A stretch of 64,000 bases of DNA, taken from Gymnorhina tibicen (lineage: Eukaryota; Chordata; Aves; Passeriformes; Artamidae). Position numbers and translations under genes: made by a program. Below the pieces are notes generated by a model that was not told the DNA's origin, searched no databases, and saw only the letters and a list, made by a program, of their open reading frames with translations. This document shows, piece by piece, positions 60,881 to 64,000 of this stretch (the first letter of the stretch is position 1; every line of letters begins with the position of its first letter). The stretch is from NCBI GenBank assembly GCA_013399875.1, contig VXAZ01001738.1, positions 159,086 through 223,085 of the forward strand, given 5' to 3'.

Positions 60881-63800
60881 CTTTTCCTTTGACTTCTTCT
60901 TTGGGTGTGAGTGGCATCCATACACTTGGCTGATGATTACATGGGGGATGAAGCTGGCACTGCTGAAGACCTGTGGGCAGGTTGGCAACTTAGAGCACTC
61001 ACAGCCTTGCAGGAGATCCTCAGTGATGCAGAGGTGCTCCTAAGAATCAGTGCTTTGGGTTTGAGTTTGGTTTACATCCTCCCAAAGCCTGCTGCAGTGT
61101 GTAGAGATGGTGTCTGAGGCTCGCCATGGACATGGGGACAGTGAGTGGGGTCAGCTCTGTGCTGGGTCCCAGCTACATGGCAGTGCTTGAAAACACATCC
61201 ACAGCTGTGCATTGCACAGGGAGGAGTGTTAGTGACAAAATCCAAACCCCAGCGGGGCTACAGCAGAAGCCCAGTATGTTGCAAACTGGATTTCAAGGAG
61301 GTGCCTATCGGTTCAGCAGAGCAGTGGCTGCTGGCCCAGGAGATCTGAGCTGTGAGCGTGTCCACGCCTGCCTGAAATCACAGCTTTGATTAAAAGAGAA
61401 AAGCCAACAGGCAGGCAGAGCCCAAGGCTGGGGGGGGACTCTGGTGAAAGGACAAACTGACAGCAGCAGAGTCCCTTTGGGCACATTTGCCAGCTGCCAG
61501 GCTGGCAGCCTCAGGAAAAAAACAACCTCCTCAGTCTGGGCAGGAGCTGCCAGCCTGCAGATCCCTTGTGCCAGGAGAGCCATAAAGATGGTTTGTGCTG
61601 ACACAAAATCCCAGAGGCCAAATAGAGAAAAACAGATTTTTATTTGTTTGGTTTTTTTATTTTGCCTGTAGGGCTGGGTATTTTTTAGCTCAGCAGTCAT
61701 GAAAGATTAAGGGCAGTAAACTACCCCTGCCAAAAAACAGGCAGCCTGTGGTGAGTCGAGTTCTGGGGGAGAGTCACCAGCACCTCCAGCAAACGGCTCA
61801 TGCGTGGCACTGGGAGTGCAAAAAATCCACCAAGACTGAAGCTTAGCAAGGCAAACAAGATGTCCCTCCAGCAGCACACAGCCCCTGTGGGGCAGGAGGG
61901 TGTAGAGAGGTGGCTGTGGTGCCACCTGCTCACAGGATGCCTCCAGAACCTGTCCCCTGTGGCTTCCTATGGCTCAGCTAGGCAGCAGGGAAAGGCACTG
62001 AGGGACAGATGGAAAGGAATGGGAGAGACATTTCTGCAGCCATGGGACCAAGCATCCCATGTCATCCCCAGAGTCTGCAGGAAGTCTCAGTGTTGCCTGG
62101 TTTTTTCCCCATCAGCCTGTGGTGCAGGTGGGTGGCAGAGCTGTGTGTGCACGCAGAGCACACTGATCACAGGAGCAGAGGTACTGGGTGAGGGTGATGG
62201 AGTCTGGCTCTCCCACCTCTCCTCAGCACTGTGGGCATAACCTTTGCAGAAAACTTTTCTTTTAGTGCAGCAACAACAGCCAGAGGAATTTTGCTGGGCC
62301 GCCCTGGGACCCTCTGGTTCCCCCAAGACCAGATGTCAGGAACCGCTTGAGGCTTTGAAGCAGCAACTGAGGAAGCATTCAGAAAAACTTTCTCAGCCTT
62401 GTGGGAGATGCATTGTTGGAAACTACTATCCTGGCGTGGGAGAAAGCCCATGGTAAGGATTCAGTGGTGTCCTGTTAACCCTGAGCACAACTGCCAGACT
62501 GAACATTGCTTTCCCTTTCACATCCCTGGATTAAGGCAGGTATTTCCTCTCCGCTGCCACACCAGTGATACCATTACTGCAGCTTCAGCTGCTTTCAGGG
62601 GCATCTAAAAGTTGTTCTGGCTCATCCCACGGCACTGCTGTTGTGTCCATGCAGGGTCCTCACAGCACAGTGGACCCACTGATAGATAACAAGTTTGAGC
62701 CAGTTTTGGGTCTGCTTCTCCTGGGCACCAAACAAGCTCTCGACTGAGTGCAATGTTCCCCAGACCCATTTTACTTACTTTTTCTATGGAGCAGCTCTAG
62801 GGTAAACCCCTAAACAAAGGATCTTTCTCTTGCCCTGGGGCCACACACAGCTTTACCTCCCAGGTGCCGACTGGTGTGCTGGGGCCAGCGAAGTGATCTG
62901 TCTCTCACTTTGGGGAGGCACATTGCAGCCCAGGGACCCCTGACTCCCTTAAACTGCTCAGTCATGTCAACTTTAAATTTCTTTTTGCTTAAAACCAGCA
63001 GGGAATGTTGGACCAAGAGTGGAGAGCATTTCACAGCCAGCCTGGTTACCCAAGCCCTCAGGAGCTGCTGAGACACCTTCATTCTGCAGAGATCACTTCT
63101 ATGGGCAGAAGGATACAGAAGGATCCACCTGTCATGGACAGGGATCTCCATTAACACAGGATGGGAAAACATTCTAACTGGGAAAACTGAGGCAGTTTGT
63201 TAATTGTCTGAACTCTCTGAGGAGGCCAAGTTCTCTCCCGGCACCTGACAGATTGCCTCCTTTGGCCTAAACATGGTCCCAAAACACACATGGATCCTGC
63301 TAAGTATAAACCCCTGCATGACTTGGTACTGGGATTTAATCTTGACTGCCATGAGATTTCACCGCATTTTACAGGCTTACCTGAATGCACACCATGGACA
63401 TGGTTCTCAGTAATTTATAAAAGGGGGAAACAGCTGCCACAGCACTGACAAGTGCTGTAGCTTTCTTCCTGCTCAGATAGCTCAGGCCATGGGAAATACA
63501 AACTCCTAACTCCTGCATCAGCTCCCATCTGATGTGCAGGCTTCGAATTGGGTGCCTTTCTCTTCAGGATAACCACAGGCTGCTTTTTGTAAAAAAAAAA
63601 AAAGTACTTTGCTGAAGCTGTCTCCTTCACTAAGCACATTTTTAATTTCCATGGAGTTCATCTATGAAACTGGGTAACAAAGGAGCCCATGCAATTGCCT
63701 TTAGACACAAGAAGCATGCATGGCATTTCTTGGTGGGAAAAGATTATGAGCAGAGACTGTATTTCTATACATTACACTTGTCACACTGCAGTAACAAAGA

Positions 63801-64000
63801 CAGGCATCCAATACATTCTAATAGGTTATTGCAGAACACTTGCCACACAGAACAGAGGTCTCAGTGTTTCCCTCAAATTTCATTCTGAAGTATTGCTATT
63901 TTAAAAATTATTAAAATTCCCAGGTCATTAAAGCCATTGGTAAACTAATCACTGAGTCCATTGCACAGCTGAGGAGGAGCCTGTTAGGAAACCCAGAGGA
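60881..64000. other. Intergenic region downstream of MYORG
   Basis: No gene recognised on either strand. In human the next gene is NUDT2; its Nudix box was not found here. A 13-A run lies at 63,591-63,603. The last 600 bp are AT-richer, but nothing identifies them. Confidence 0.6.

Noticed and set aside
63591..63603. A run as a possible SINE or pseudogene tail
   Set aside because: No recognisable element precedes it and no flanking duplication is visible.
1..64000. CRISPR arrays, operons, phage or bacterial mobile elements
   Set aside because: The window is vertebrate nuclear DNA with spliced genes; no such structures are present.

Overview
The window is nuclear DNA from a vertebrate, almost certainly a bird: split genes with GT-AG introns, long non-coding stretches, CR1 LINE 3' ends, and a solo LTR of a type familiar from avian genomes. 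It holds two recognisable protein-coding genes, both on the + strand and head to tail: FAM219A (3' five coding exons, 3,567-33,424) and MYORG (54,769-56,827, the entire coding sequence in one exon). In human the two genes lie in the same relative order and orientation on 9p13.3. Human 9p largely corresponds to the avian Z, so Z linkage is a reasonable inference.

Layout. 1-3,566: end of the first FAM219A coding intron. 3,567-33,424: FAM219A exons of 100, 103, 81, 55 and 159 bp, separated by introns of 24.0, 3.9, 0.33 and 1.1 kb. The exons encode 165 residues; about 20 N-terminal residues must lie upstream of the window. The 24 kb intron contains an old CR1-like LINE relic, a CR1 fragment and the solo LTR. 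33,425-47,250: FAM219A 3' UTR and intergenic DNA with three CR1 3' ends (two in inverted orientation), several perfect hairpins and a candidate distal polyadenylation region near 42.4 kb. 47,278-47,533: a 32-bp minisatellite ending just before a 49-bp assembly gap. 47,682-50,340: two CpG islands, each followed by a good splice donor, which are candidate MYORG promoters and first exons. 54,644-60,880: MYORG last exon, with coding sequence and a roughly 4 kb 3' UTR ending at an AATAAA signal. 60,881-64,000: intergenic, no gene recognised.

MYORG is a type II membrane glycosidase of family GH31. FAM219A is a small, very conserved, probably disordered protein of unknown function. Nothing in the sequence suggests that the two work together; they are simply old neighbours. 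Nearly all other ORFs are chance or antisense frames.

I found no previously undescribed system. The points most worth a second look are a 22-bp assembly duplication that breaks the MYORG frame, a sharp patchwork of third-position GC inside the MYORG exon, a tandem (NAGNAG) splice acceptor in FAM219A, inverted CR1 copies that could form double-stranded RNA if transcribed, a paired-GATA hairpin, and the apparent absence of the gene that separates FAM219A and MYORG in human (C9orf24/SPMIP6).
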